NCBI RefSeq assembly: GCF_027857615.1
Contig: NZ_JAQIFT010000057.1
Coordinates: 39,156 to 103,155, forward strand
Direction of reading: 5' to 3'
From: Holtiella tumoricola
GTDB taxonomy: Bacteria > Bacillota > Clostridia > Lachnospirales > Cellulosilyticaceae
Length of the DNA stretch: 64,000 nucleotides
Below the pieces are notes generated by a model. It worked only from the letters and a program-made list of their open reading frames with translations, had not been told where the DNA came from and searched no databases. Position 1 is the stretch's first letter. Each line of letters begins with the position of its first letter. The position numbers were made by a program, and so were the translations under genes. Of the stretch, positions 16,234-25,299 are shown one piece after another.

Positions 16234-17769
16234 TTATTTAACGAGTAAAGACTCACCATTCATTTCTGCTGGTTGTTCCATACCCATCATTTCAAGTAAT
16301 GTTGGTGCGATATCAGCAAGCTTACCGCCTTCTTTAAGTGTCACACCTTCTTTGTAGTTTACAAGTACAAATGGTACTGGGTTAGTAGTATGTGCTGTGA
16401 AAGCTCCATGAGTTTCATAGTCTTCCATTTGTTCTGCATTACCATGGTCAGCACAGATAAATGCATAACCATTTGTTTCTTCAATAGCACGAATTACATC
16501 GCCTACTGCTTTATCTACAGCTTCGATTGCACGAATTGCTGCAGCCATATCCCCTGTATGACCAACCATATCTGGGTTAGCAAAGTTACAGATAATCATA
16601 TCGTATTTATGTGAACGAATGGCATCTTCTAATTTAGTAGATACTTCAAATACACTCATTTCTGGTTGAAGGTCGTAAGTTGCAACTTTTGGAGAAGCTA
16701 CTAATACGCGGTCTTCATTTTCATATGGTTCTTCTACACCGCCGTTGAAGAAGAATGTAACGTGAGCATACTTTTCTGTTTCAGCAATACGAAGTTGTGA
16801 TTTACCTTGGTTTGCAAGATATTCACCAAATGTATTAGTAAGTGTTTGTGGTGTAAACGCTACTTCTTTATTTGGAATAGTGATATCGTATTGTGTGAAA
16901 GTTACAAAGTGAGTTTTCACTCTATTTCTTTCGAATCCTTTAAATTCATCATCACAGAATGCACGAGTCATTTCACGCGCACGGTCAGGACGGAAGTTGA
17001 AGAAAATTACTGAATCGCCTTCTTCTACTTTTGCTACTGGAGCACCATCTTTTGTGATTACTGTTGGAAGCACGAATTCGTCGTTTACTTCTTTAGCATA
17101 AGAATCAGCAATAGCACCTACTGCATCAGTGGCTACTTCACCTTTACCGTTAACGATTGCATCGTATGCTTTTTCAACACGATCCCATCTATTGTCACGG
17201 TCCATAGCATAGTAACGACCAGATACTGTAGCAATTTCACCTACACCGATTTCTTCCATTTTTGCTACAAGTGAAGCTGTAAAGTCTTTACCTGAAGCTG
17301 GAGGTGTATCACGACCATCTAAGAATACATGTACGTATACTTTTGAAAGACCAAACTTTTTAGCCATTTCTAAAAGACCATAAAGATGATTAATATGGCT
17401 GTGTACCCCACCATCTGATAAAAGTCCAAATAAGTGAAGGGCTTTATCATTGTTTTTTGCATTTTCCATAGCACCTGCTAAAGCTTTGTTTTCGAAGAAA
17501 TCTCCGTCTGCAATTGCTTTAGTGATACGTGTAAGTTCTTGATATACGATACGTCCAGCGCCCATGTTAAGGTGACCTACTTCTGAGTTACCCATTTGTC
17601 CATCTGGAAGACCTACTGCCATACCACTTGCGTAGCCTGGTACTGTAGGATATTTTGCCATAATCGCATCAATATTTGGTTTATTAGCATTTGCAATCGC
17701 ATTGCCTTCTTTTAAGTCATTAAGTCCAAATCCATCAAGGATAAGGAGTAAAGTTGTTTGTTTATCCAT
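16234..17769 (-). CDS. gpmI: 2,3-bisphosphoglycerate-independent phosphoglycerate mutase
   Basis: GpmI interconverts 3- and 2-phosphoglycerate using two Mn ions and a phosphoserine intermediate. The 511-residue product starts with the metal-binding LLILDGFGLN, has the catalytic Ser in GQMGNSEVGHLNMGAGR (about residue 62), FLDGRDTPPASG, and the C-terminal metal cluster CNFANPDMVGHTGD, FICADHGNAEQM and HTTNPVPFVLVN. It starts 26 bases after tpiA with an AAGGAG site, so pgk, tpiA and gpmI read as a unit. No cofactor-dependent GpmA is seen in the window. Confidence 0.96.
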   Translation of the reverse strand: MDKQTTLLLILDGFGLNDLKEGNAIANANKPNIDAIMAKYPTVPGYASGMAVGLPDGQMGNSEVGHLNMGAGRIVYQELTRITKAIADGDFFENKALAGAMENAKNNDKALHLFGLLSDGGVHSHINHLYGLLEMAKKFGLSKVYVHVFLDGRDTPPASGKDFTASLVAKMEEIGVGEIATVSGRYYAMDRDNRWDRVEKAYDAIVNGKGEVATDAVGAIADSYAKEVNDEFVLPTVITKDGAPVAKVEEGDSVIFFNFRPDRAREMTRAFCDDEFKGFERNRVKTHFVTFTQYDITIPNKEVAFTPQTLTNTFGEYLANQGKSQLRIAETEKYAHVTFFFNGGVEEPYENEDRVLVASPKVATYDLQPEMSVFEVSTKLEDAIRSHKYDMIICNFANPDMVGHTGDMAAAIRAIEAVDKAVGDVIRAIEETNGYAFICADHGNAEQMEDYETHGAFTAHTTNPVPFVLVNYKEGVTLKEGGKLADIAPTLLEMMGMEQPAEMNGESLLVK

Positions 17770-17795
17770 GTTAAATCTCCTTCTAAGAGAGAGTC

Positions 17796-18542
17796 TTATT
17801 TGTAGTTAACGATTGAAGCGAATTCTGGTTTAAGACTTGCTCCACCTACTAAACCACCATCGATGTTACCCATGTTGAATAACTCGTTAGCGTTACCACC
17901 GTTTACAGAACCGCCGTATTGTACACGTACTTCGTCTGCAACTTCTTGGCTGTATACTTCTGCAATTACTTGTCTGATTGCTGCACATACTTCTTCTGCT
18001 TGAGCTGAAGTAGCTGTCATACCTGTTCCGATAGCCCAGATTGGTTCGTATGCAATAACAACTTTTTTAGCATCTTCTGCTGTTACATCTTTAAGAGCAA
18101 TTTTTGTTTGAAGACGAACTAAGTCAATTGTTACACCTTGTTGTCTATCTTCTAAACTTTCACCAACACATACAACTGGTACTAAGCCATGTTCTAAAGC
18201 TTTTAATGTTTTTTTGTTAACTGTTTGATCAGTTTCAGCGAAGTATTGTCTTCTTTCTGAGTGACCAATTACAACATATTTAACACCAAGTTCTACTAAC
18301 ATGCTTGGAGCGATTTCGCCTGTGTAAGCACCGTTTTCTTCGAAGTGCATGTTTTGAGCACCTACTTGAATATTTGTACCTTTTACAGCTTCAAGTACAG
18401 CTGGAAGGCATACGAATGGAGGACATACTACTACATCTACTTCATTTGTGTTAATTTCATTTTTAAGTGAATCAATAAGTTCTACAGCTTTAGCTGGAGT
18501 CATGTTCATTTTCCAGTTACCAGCAACGATTTTTTTACGCAT
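17796..18542 (-). CDS. tpiA: Triosephosphate isomerase
   Basis: TpiA interconverts dihydroxyacetone phosphate and glyceraldehyde 3-phosphate. The 248-residue TIM barrel has KIVAGNWKMNMTP with the catalytic Lys (about 12), GHSERRQYFAETD with the catalytic His (about 95), VIAYEPIWAIGTG with the catalytic Glu (about 165) and the phosphate loops YGGSVNGGNA and GGLVGGASLKPEF. An AAAGGAG site precedes the ATG. It lies between pgk and gpmI; a strong hairpin in the 170-base pgk-tpiA gap may set relative expression. Confidence 0.97.
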   Translation of the reverse strand: MRKKIVAGNWKMNMTPAKAVELIDSLKNEINTNEVDVVVCPPFVCLPAVLEAVKGTNIQVGAQNMHFEENGAYTGEIAPSMLVELGVKYVVIGHSERRQYFAETDQTVNKKTLKALEHGLVPVVCVGESLEDRQQGVTIDLVRLQTKIALKDVTAEDAKKVVIAYEPIWAIGTGMTATSAQAEEVCAAIRQVIAEVYSQEVADEVRVQYGGSVNGGNANELFNMGNIDGGLVGGASLKPEFASIVNYK

Positions 18543-18622
18543 AAGTAATCTCCTTTTTAGGTACTATGTGACCTTTATTTTTTATTAGGAAAGTAAAAAT
18601 TTTCTATTTACGAATATAGGCG

Positions 18623-18660
18623 ACGAATACTCTAGCCCCAAATGGAGGTAGAGTACTCGT
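18623..18660 (-). repeat. Hairpin between pgk and tpiA
   Basis: ACGAATACTCTA (18623-18634) pairs with TAGAGTACTCGT (18649-18660) with one mismatch, closed by further G-C pairs. Only a weak U-rich segment (AAAUUUUUAC) follows further on, so it may act as an RNA processing or partial termination site. Confidence 0.6.
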
Positions 18661-18712
18661 ATACCCATTAAACTATTAATTAATAATTTAATTTTATTGA
18701 ATTAAACCGGGA

Positions 18713-19954
18713 TTAGTGACATCCACAGTTGCATCCGCAACCTTTGTTATCAGCTGCAGCAACACCTGGAAGTTCTTTACCTTCTAAGAACTCTAATGAT
18801 GCACCACCACCTGTTGAAATGTGGCTCATTTTATCTGCGAAACCAAGACGTTTAACAGCATTTACAGAGTCTCCTCCACCAACTACTGTTGTAGCATCTT
18901 CAAGGTTAGCTACTGCATCACATACTGCAAGAGTACCTGCTGCGAAGTTTTCGAATTCGAATACACCCATTGGTCCATTCCATACAACTGTTTTAGCACC
19001 AGCTAAAGCATCTTTGTAAAGTTCGATTGTTTTTGGTCCGATATCAAATCCTGACCAACCAGCTTCGATTGTTTCTACTACAGCTTTTTCTGTATCATTA
19101 GAGAATTCTTTACCTACTAAGTGGTCAACTGGAAGAAGGAGTTTAACACCTTTTTCTTCAGCTTTTTTTACCATTTCTAAAGCGTAATCCATTTTATCTT
19201 CTTCTAATAATGAGTTACCAACTTCTTGTCCTTGAGCTTTAAGGAATGTATAAGCCATACCACCACCGATAATAAGTGTATCAACTTTTTCAAGAAGGTT
19301 GTTGATAACAGCAATTTTATCAGAAACTTTAGCTCCACCAAGGATAGCAACGAATGGACAAACTGGGTTTTCTACAGCTTCGCCTAAGAATTTGATTTCT
19401 TTTTGCATTAAGTAACCAACTACATTTTCTTTACAACATTTTGTTACACCAACGTTTGAACAGTGTGCACGGTGAGCTGTACCGAAAGCATCGTTTACGA
19501 ATACTTCGTTATCGCAAAGAGCAGCTAATTCTTCTGCATATTTAACAGCAGCTTCATCTTTACCATATTTTGTTTCTTCTGCTCTGTAACGTGTGTTTTG
19601 AAGTAATAATACTTCGCCATCTTTAAGTTCAGCAGCAACTTTTTGTGTTTCTGGTCCTGTAACAACAGCATCATCAACAAATTTAACTTCAACGCCTAAT
19701 CTTTCTGTAAGAGCAGCTGCAACTGGAGCTAATGAAAGTTCTGGTTTAGCTTCTCCTTTTGGTTTACCAAGGTGTGAGCAAAGGATAACTTTTGCGCCTT
19801 GTTCTAATAATTTTTTGATTGTTGGAAGTGCACCGTCGATACGGTTGTAGTTTTGGATAACACCATCTTTTAAAGGTACGTTAAAATCACAACGTACTAA
19901 TACTTTTTTGCCTTGAAGACCTTGAAGATCATCAACTGTTTTTTTGTTTAGCAT
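18713..19954 (-). CDS. pgk: Phosphoglycerate kinase with a Cys-rich C-terminal tail
   Basis: Pgk transfers phosphate from 1,3-bisphosphoglycerate to ADP. I use the ATG at 19954, eight bases after an AAAGGAG site; a longer frame starts inside that site. The 413-residue product has LVRCDFNVPLKDG, LCSHLGKPKG, NDAFGTAHRAH, AILGGAKVSDKI, the hinge/nucleotide region VWNGPMGVFEFENF and VGGGDSVNAVKR with GGGASLEFLEGKELPGV. After the normal end the chain continues as DNKGCGCNCGCH, giving four Cys (406, 408, 410, 412) and a terminal His in nine residues. That tail is not part of the Pgk fold and looks metal- or redox-reactive. Confidence 0.95.
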   Translation of the reverse strand: MLNKKTVDDLQGLQGKKVLVRCDFNVPLKDGVIQNYNRIDGALPTIKKLLEQGAKVILCSHLGKPKGEAKPELSLAPVAAALTERLGVEVKFVDDAVVTGPETQKVAAELKDGEVLLLQNTRYRAEETKYGKDEAAVKYAEELAALCDNEVFVNDAFGTAHRAHCSNVGVTKCCKENVVGYLMQKEIKFLGEAVENPVCPFVAILGGAKVSDKIAVINNLLEKVDTLIIGGGMAYTFLKAQGQEVGNSLLEEDKMDYALEMVKKAEEKGVKLLLPVDHLVGKEFSNDTEKAVVETIEAGWSGFDIGPKTIELYKDALAGAKTVVWNGPMGVFEFENFAAGTLAVCDAVANLEDATTVVGGGDSVNAVKRLGFADKMSHISTGGGASLEFLEGKELPGVAAADNKGCGCNCGCH

Positions 19955-20015
19955 TTGTATTGCTCCTTTCAATTTCTACTTTATTTTTGTATTTGAATTT
20001 AATTTTAAATCTAAC

Positions 20016-20062
20016 AAAAAAGGGGCCGGTCCTATAATCCAACTACAAGACCGGACCCTTTT
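20016..20062 (-). terminator. Terminator between gap and pgk
   Basis: A 14-base stem (20018-20031 with 20049-20062; GGACCGG core, one mismatch) followed by six Us on the minus strand. It lies 20 bases after the gap stop, so cggR-gap is separable from pgk-tpiA-gpmI or coupled by read-through. Confidence 0.88.
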
Positions 20063-20082
20063 AGGATCTTGTTTACAATAAA

Positions 20083-21096
20083 TTATTTGCTAAGTTCAGC
20101 AAAGTATTTGATTGTTCTAACCATGTTGCTTGTGTATGAGTTTTCGTTGTCATACCAAGAAACAACTTTAACTAAAGTTTTGTCGCCAAGTTCAGTTACT
20201 TTTGTTTGTGTAGCATCGAATAATGAACCGTATGTGCAACCAATGATATCTGTTGATACTAATTCTTCTTCTGTGTAACCGAATGATGGTGTAGCAGCAG
20301 CTTTCATTGCAGCATTAACTTCTGCAGCTGTTACTTTACCGTCTACTACAGCAACTAATTCTGTTAAAGAACCTGTTGGAACTGGTACACGTTGTGCAGC
20401 ACCGTCTAATTTACCAGCTAATTCTGGGATAACAAGACCGATAGCTTTAGCAGCACCTGTTGAGTTAGGAACGATGTTGCAAGCAGCAGCACGTGCTCTT
20501 CTTAAGTCACCTTTAGCGTGAGGACCGTCAAGTGTCATTTGATCACCTGTCCAAGCATGGATAGTTGTCATGAAACCTTTTTCGATTGCAGCTAATTTGT
20601 TTAATGTGTCAGCCATTGGAGCTAAACAGTTTGTTGTACATGAAGCAGCTGAGATGATTGTGTCATCTGCTGTTAAGATGTTTTCGTTTACGCCGAATAC
20701 AACTGTTGGAAGGTCATTACCAGCTGGAGCTGAGATAACAACTTTTTTAGCACCTGCATCGATATGTGCTTGAGATTTAGCTTTTGATACGTAGAATCCT
20801 GTACATTCAAGAACTACGTCTACACCGATTTCTCCCCATGGAAGATCTGCAGCGTTTCTTTCAGCGTAGATTTTAATTTCTTTACCATCTACTACGATTG
20901 AATCTTCTTTAGCTTCTACTGTTTCAGCTTTAGCGTATCTACCTTGAGCTGAGTCATATTTTAATAAGTGTGCTAACATTTTAGGATTTGTTAAGTCGTT
21001 GATTGCTACTACTTCATATCCTTCAGCACCAAACATTTGTCTAAATGCAAGACGTCCGATACGTCCAAAACCGTTAATTGCTACTTTTACAGCCAT
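20083..21096 (-). CDS. gap: Glyceraldehyde-3-phosphate dehydrogenase, type I
   Basis: GapA oxidises glyceraldehyde 3-phosphate with NAD and phosphate. The start at 21096 (MAVKVAINGFGRIGRL) follows an AAGGAGG site; the track-length extension to 21144 has none. The 337-residue product has the Rossmann GFGRIGR, VVAINDLTN with the Asp that favours NAD over NADP, the catalytic SCTTNCLAP (Cys about 152), HAWTGDQMTLDGPH, and SWYDNENSYTSNMV at the end. It lies 73 bases downstream of cggR in the classical cggR-gap arrangement. Confidence 0.97.
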   Translation of the reverse strand: MAVKVAINGFGRIGRLAFRQMFGAEGYEVVAINDLTNPKMLAHLLKYDSAQGRYAKAETVEAKEDSIVVDGKEIKIYAERNAADLPWGEIGVDVVLECTGFYVSKAKSQAHIDAGAKKVVISAPAGNDLPTVVFGVNENILTADDTIISAASCTTNCLAPMADTLNKLAAIEKGFMTTIHAWTGDQMTLDGPHAKGDLRRARAAACNIVPNSTGAAKAIGLVIPELAGKLDGAAQRVPVPTGSLTELVAVVDGKVTAAEVNAAMKAAATPSFGYTEEELVSTDIIGCTYGSLFDATQTKVTELGDKTLVKVVSWYDNENSYTSNMVRTIKYFAELSK

Positions 21097-21169
21097 TGAT
21101 ACATCCTCCTTAAGATAACTATGAGTAATAATTTTTATATGCAAACCGCTTCTATTAGTATAAACCTAA

Positions 21170-22201
21170 TTAGCGAATTGATACCTCTATCATTTTTTTT
21201 GCAGCACCTTCATCGATTACAAGATAACTTTCTTTAAGCAAATCTTGTGTTGCCATAAGAGCAATCCCCTTTGAAGTGCCACCTGCTAGTACTATTCTAG
21301 TTTGGATACGTTTAACCATTTCTAAATCCAAACCAATGTTGCTTGCACTATAGATTACATGACCATCTTGATCAAAGTAGTATCTAAAGGCCTCCGCAAC
21401 AGCACTATGTTCTTCAAGTAATGCTATGACCTCTTTTGACTCATTTCGCCTATAGGCCATTTTCATCGCATCACCCAAACCCAATATAATCATATCTGAT
21501 TTTGCCATTTTTTGCAATATTTTTTGGATATGAGGTTCTTGTTTAATTGTTTCTATAGAATTTGCACTTAAATTGTCTGGTATATTGAAAACTTCATACT
21601 TTCCATTAATTTTTTTTGCAAATTCCGCCGCTAATATATTAGCTTGGTACTCCATACGCTTTCCGATACTTCCACGTGCTGGAATAATTGTTGTATAGGT
21701 AGGGCCTTTTTGTTTAACTGGCATAAGTTCTATCATTTTTGCAATAGTACTTCCACCTGTTATTGCTACAACATCATCTTCACCTAATAAGCTTAAAACC
21801 AAATTACTTCCAGCTTTTCCAAGCTGCCACTTAACGCGTTCATCATCATCCACATCCCCTGGTACTATAGTAACCTTTTTCGCTCCAGTTAATGCTTCTA
21901 TCTCGCCTTCTAATGTTGTGAATGTATTAAGTGCTTGCAATGGCTCATATAACTCATCTAACAACATCTTTCCAGTTGTTGTCACTACCATTCCTGTATG
22001 CGCTATATCTATTAGCCCTTGTTTATTAAGTAGGTCTGTTGCTGCACGTATGGTTCGTTCTGAATATGTAGTAAGTCCTGCAAGAAGTCTACGCCCGATA
22101 GGCTCATTCTCTAAGATCGTTTGTAAAATCCTATATCTGATTTTAAAATCTTGCATACCTTCGGGGATCATGAGTTCTAGTCTTAACATGGTATCTTTCA
22201 T
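21170..22201 (-). CDS. cggR: Central glycolytic genes regulator CggR (SorC family)
   Basis: The 343-residue repressor has an N-terminal winged helix (FKIRYRILQTILENEPIGRR then LLAGLTTYSERTIRAATDLL, about 18-70) and a C-terminal sugar-phosphate effector domain (VAITGGSTIAKMIELMP, GSIGKRMEYQAN, IILGLGDAMKMA, IVLAGGTSKGIALMATQDLL). In Bacillus subtilis CggR is relieved by fructose 1,6-bisphosphate. The start at 22201 is chosen because the upstream ATG at 22237 lies inside the operator and lacks a ribosome binding site, whereas AAGGTGAT precedes this one; the length then matches B. subtilis CggR (340). It heads the glycolytic block and is autoregulated from 22213-22252. Confidence 0.92.
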   Translation of the reverse strand: MKDTMLRLELMIPEGMQDFKIRYRILQTILENEPIGRRLLAGLTTYSERTIRAATDLLNKQGLIDIAHTGMVVTTTGKMLLDELYEPLQALNTFTTLEGEIEALTGAKKVTIVPGDVDDDERVKWQLGKAGSNLVLSLLGEDDVVAITGGSTIAKMIELMPVKQKGPTYTTIIPARGSIGKRMEYQANILAAEFAKKINGKYEVFNIPDNLSANSIETIKQEPHIQKILQKMAKSDMIILGLGDAMKMAYRRNESKEVIALLEEHSAVAEAFRYYFDQDGHVIYSASNIGLDLEMVKRIQTRIVLAGGTSKGIALMATQDLLKESYLVIDEGAAKKMIEVSIR

Positions 22202-22212
22202 TTTATCACCTT

Positions 22213-22286
22213 GTGGGACTTTTTTTGCCCCGTTCATTTATTTTGTTCCCACTCCATTATTCTACCATTTTTAAAGGATTTTTCAA
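22213..22286 (-). promoter_or_regulatory. cggR promoter and CggR operator
   Basis: On the minus strand TTGAAA (22281-22286) and TAGAAT (22259-22264) lie 16 bases apart. Immediately downstream a 40-base element (22213-22252) has GTGGGA and TCCCAC ends around an internal GGGGC block, resembling the repeated GGGAC-type half sites of CggR operators. Binding there would block the cggR-gap transcript. Confidence 0.75.
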
Positions 22287-22387
22287 GGCTTTATTAAAAA
22301 TTTAACAATTTTTTTATATGAATCTCTAAATATTAATATTACCTTAAAACAAATAAGCACTTTACCTACAAAATCATTGTGTACAAA

Positions 22388-22432
22388 ACAAAACCAGAGT
22401 ATGTAGTTAAATTTTACATTCTCTGGTTTTGT
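22388..22432 (-). terminator. Terminator of the keto-sugar cluster
   Basis: A 12-base perfect stem (ACAAAACCAGAG, 22388-22399, with 22421-22432) lies 33 bases after the last gene of the cluster. U-richness on the 3' side on the minus strand is modest (TTTTGTAC). Confidence 0.75.
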
Positions 22433-22464
22433 CTTATGGTTTTAAAATACCATTTTATTCTATT

Positions 22465-23520
22465 TTAGATATTACAACTTACACTTGCTTTTTTTGCATG
22501 TGATTCAAAAATTGCATCAATTACTTTCATTGCACGTAAACATTCTTCTGGTTTTACAATAAGTTTCTCTTTACCATCTAGTACACCTACAATATTTTTG
22601 TAGTAGTCAGTCCAATCAGAAGTTACTTCTGGAAGGGGAAGATTTATTGTGGTTTCACTAGGTCTTGGTGCCATAGTACGTGTTGGACCTGCTTCTGTAT
22701 ATACAATAGCATCTGCCCATTCCATCTTTTCTTCTGTATTAAGTTTTACAATCTGTCCATTACAGCTCCAATCACTGATAACAGCTGTTCCTTCTTCCCC
22801 AATTACATGCCATCTTGATTGATTAATAAAGCAGTTTGTTGCTACTTCTATAAGCGCTGATACACCATTTGCAAACTTTAGCATCACTTTTAAGTTATCA
22901 TCTACTTCTTCTGAATAGATAGAGTGTAAATCTGAATATACATCCACTACAGATGCATCAATCATACAAAGAAGTTGATCAACTAAATGTACACCCCAGT
23001 CAAGAAGCATACCGCCTCCATTAATTTTATAGGCACGCCACCCATGCATTGCTTGCCTTGAGCCTTGTACACGATTTTCTATCATACAAGGTTTTCCAAT
23101 AATATTCTCTTCTACAATTTTTTTAATGATGACATAATCTTTATCCCATCTTCTATTTTGATGTACTGAGAAAAGTTTACCTGTTTCTTTTTGTACTTCT
23201 ATAATTTCTTCTAACTCCTGCGCATTCATTGTAACTGGTTTTTCACAAACTACATTTTTTCCATGACGCATACATGTAATTGCAATATCTTTGTGTACAT
23301 CATTCGGTGTAGCAATTGTAACAATATCTACTTCTTTATCATTTACAAGTTCTTCTAAAGAGCTATAACACTTAAGACCTAATTCTTTAATATGTGGATG
23401 CACTTCTTCCCTGATATCATATGCTCCTATAACCTCTATATCATCGATGCGTTTTGTTACATTTTCATAGTGCCATCCACCCATACCACCAAGTCCAACA
23501 ATCGCTAATTTATATCCCAT
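22465..23520 (-). CDS. Gfo/Idh/MocA family NAD(P)-dependent oxidoreductase
   Basis: The 351-residue protein has the Rossmann start LAIVGLGGMGGWHYENV, the family EKP motif in VVCEKPVTMNAQELEE (about 93-108) with the sugar-binding Lys, and the C-terminal GGGMLLDWGVHLVDQLLCMI carrying the Asp/His pair that sets sugar substrates. It is the last gene of a six-gene cluster (LacI regulator, dehydrogenase, three TIM barrels, dehydrogenase), separated by 63 bases from the previous gene. In pathways that oxidise a sugar at C3 and later reduce it, two such enzymes occur; this could be the dehydrogenase or the reductase. Substrate not determinable. Confidence 0.88.
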   Translation of the reverse strand: MGYKLAIVGLGGMGGWHYENVTKRIDDIEVIGAYDIREEVHPHIKELGLKCYSSLEELVNDKEVDIVTIATPNDVHKDIAITCMRHGKNVVCEKPVTMNAQELEEIIEVQKETGKLFSVHQNRRWDKDYVIIKKIVEENIIGKPCMIENRVQGSRQAMHGWRAYKINGGGMLLDWGVHLVDQLLCMIDASVVDVYSDLHSIYSEEVDDNLKVMLKFANGVSALIEVATNCFINQSRWHVIGEEGTAVISDWSCNGQIVKLNTEEKMEWADAIVYTEAGPTRTMAPRPSETTINLPLPEVTSDWTDYYKNIVGVLDGKEKLIVKPEECLRAMKVIDAIFESHAKKASVSCNI

Positions 23521-23583
23521 TTCATTCCCTCATCTCTATTTCAGATTTTATCTCTATCTGCTTATTTGATGACTACCTTCTAT

Positions 23584-24549
23584 TTACGCCCACCACATAT
23601 CGCCCACAGGCTCAGTTGTGATAATTTCTTTCAAGAAATCTGCTGCTTTTGTAAGTCCTTCATTTTGGCTCATAAGCCCATCTTCGTGCTCTATACTTAT
23701 GGCATAATCATAGCCTACTAATCGTAGTGCTGAAATAATATCTTTCCAGGCTGCATCATCATGTCCATAACCTACACTTCTAAATACCCAAGAACGCTCA
23801 CCTATATTGCCGTAGTGACCTGTATCTAGTACCCCATTTTTAGCTGTATTATATGGATCAATCTTAGTATCTTTTGCATGGAAATGGAAAATAGATTCTT
23901 TAAGTTCACGAATTACGAGACATGGATCCATGCCTTGCCAGAACAGGTGACTTGGATCAAGATTCGCACCAATTTCTGGCCCAACTGCCGCACGTAATTT
24001 AAGTAATGAACTTGTATTGTAAACTGCAAATCCTGGATGGAGTTCTAATGCAATTTGGTTCACACCATGTTCTTTAGCAAATGCCACTGTCTCTTTCCAA
24101 TAAGGAATAAGGACTTCATTCCACTGATAATCAAGGACAGCTAGGAAATCCTCTGGCCAAGGACATGTTACCCAGTTTGGATATTTTGCCCCTGGGTGAT
24201 CTCCAGGGCATCCTGAGAAGGTATTAATTTGATGAATTCCTAACTTTTCTGCAAGCAGGATAGTCTTTTTAATAGCTTCATCAAAAGCTGTAGCAATTTC
24301 TTTTTGTGGATGTACAGGATTACCATGACAGCTTAGTGCACTAATTTCCATATCATACTTTGCAATGAGCCCTTTAAATGTATCTAACGCTGCATCATCA
24401 TTTAAGAGAAGATCTGGATTGGCATGGCTATTTCCTGGGTAACCACCACATCCTATCTCTACCATTTGAATTCCTTTTGACTTAAAATACGCTAATGATT
24501 CTTCTAAACTTCTATCACTTAGTAAAGTTGTAAATACACCTAGTTTCAT
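23584..24549 (-). CDS. Sugar phosphate isomerase/epimerase family TIM barrel (321 aa)
   Basis: This AP-endonuclease-2-like TIM barrel shows VEIGCGGYPGNSHANP, ISALSCHGNPVHP, INTFSGCPGDHPG, the metal ligands ALELHPGFAVYN, GANLDPSHLFWQGMDP and FHFHAKDTKID, and the final SIEHEDGLMS. The Glu-Asp-His-Glu set suggests a divalent-metal enzyme acting on a keto sugar (isomerase, epimerase, dehydratase or keto-glycoside lyase). It is the first-size member of three paralogous barrels in one operon, 12 bases after the next gene. The GNSHANPDLLLND N-terminal region is typical of a common soil/gut subfamily of unknown substrate. Confidence 0.85.
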   Translation of the reverse strand: MKLGVFTTLLSDRSLEESLAYFKSKGIQMVEIGCGGYPGNSHANPDLLLNDDAALDTFKGLIAKYDMEISALSCHGNPVHPQKEIATAFDEAIKKTILLAEKLGIHQINTFSGCPGDHPGAKYPNWVTCPWPEDFLAVLDYQWNEVLIPYWKETVAFAKEHGVNQIALELHPGFAVYNTSSLLKLRAAVGPEIGANLDPSHLFWQGMDPCLVIRELKESIFHFHAKDTKIDPYNTAKNGVLDTGHYGNIGERSWVFRSVGYGHDDAAWKDIISALRLVGYDYAISIEHEDGLMSQNEGLTKAADFLKEIITTEPVGDMWWA

Positions 24550-24561
24550 ATGCTTCCCCCT

Positions 24562-25284
24562 TTATTTGTTTTGAAGATATACCATACTTCTTTCAATGTC
24601 TTCTAATCCATTTGGATAAGGATTGTCATTTTCTACAATAATCCACTCAAGTCCTAATTCTTCCACTGTTTCTAACACTTGGGCAACTGGCGCTTTTCCT
24701 TCCCCTAAAGCATTAAGTCCTTCATCTGTACCATCTTTAACATGTACAAAAGGAATATGCTTTTCATGCTTTAACATATAATCTCTTGGATTAACGCCTC
24801 CACGATAAACCCAAAATGTATCTACTTCCAGCCCTAGCTCTCCATCACACACTTCCACTAACTTATCAAGTAAAAAGTTATCATCTAATATTTTTAGTTC
24901 ATGATCATGATTATGGTAAAGAAGTTCCATCCCCTCAGCTTTTACTTTGGGAATAAGTGTTTTCAAACGCAAACCTATCTCTTGCAAAGATTCTTTATCT
25001 TTTAGTTCTGACCAAGGGCACACTAAGTAGCGATTCCCTATTGTCTTATTATAACGAATAACTTCATCAAATTGATTTTCTAATGCCTCTAGAGGTGTGT
25101 GGCTAGCAACTGCAGTTAGTCCTAAACGTTCTAAGTGGCCTTTCATTTTCTCTGCTGGTATATCAAAAAATCCTGCAAATTCTACCCCTTTGTAACCAAG
25201 TTCTGCAACTTTTTCTAATGTACCAACTGGATTCTCCTTCATTTCTTCTCTTACGGTATAAAGCTGTACGGCGATTTTATACAT
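24562..25284 (-). CDS. Sugar phosphate isomerase/epimerase family TIM barrel (240 aa)
   Basis: The 240-residue protein begins YKIAVQLYTVREEMKENPVG, with LEKVAELGYKGVEFAGFFD, ELLYHNHDHELKIL (metal Glu/His), LGLEVDTFWVYRGGVNP and the closing LEWIIVENDNPYP. The AVQLYTVR start marks the 'sugar phosphate isomerase/epimerase' branch often found beside Gfo/Idh/MocA dehydrogenases. Compared with its neighbours it lacks the long N-terminal loop and is shorter. It lies 15 bases after the upstream gene with an AAAGGTG site. Exact reaction unknown. Confidence 0.83.
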   Translation of the reverse strand: MYKIAVQLYTVREEMKENPVGTLEKVAELGYKGVEFAGFFDIPAEKMKGHLERLGLTAVASHTPLEALENQFDEVIRYNKTIGNRYLVCPWSELKDKESLQEIGLRLKTLIPKVKAEGMELLYHNHDHELKILDDNFLLDKLVEVCDGELGLEVDTFWVYRGGVNPRDYMLKHEKHIPFVHVKDGTDEGLNALGEGKAPVAQVLETVEELGLEWIIVENDNPYPNGLEDIERSMVYLQNK

Positions 25285-25299
25285 TTTTCTATCACCTTT

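Noticed and set aside
18729..19019. Plus-strand open frame opposite pgk
   Set aside because: A shadow of the strongly conserved pgk coding sequence.
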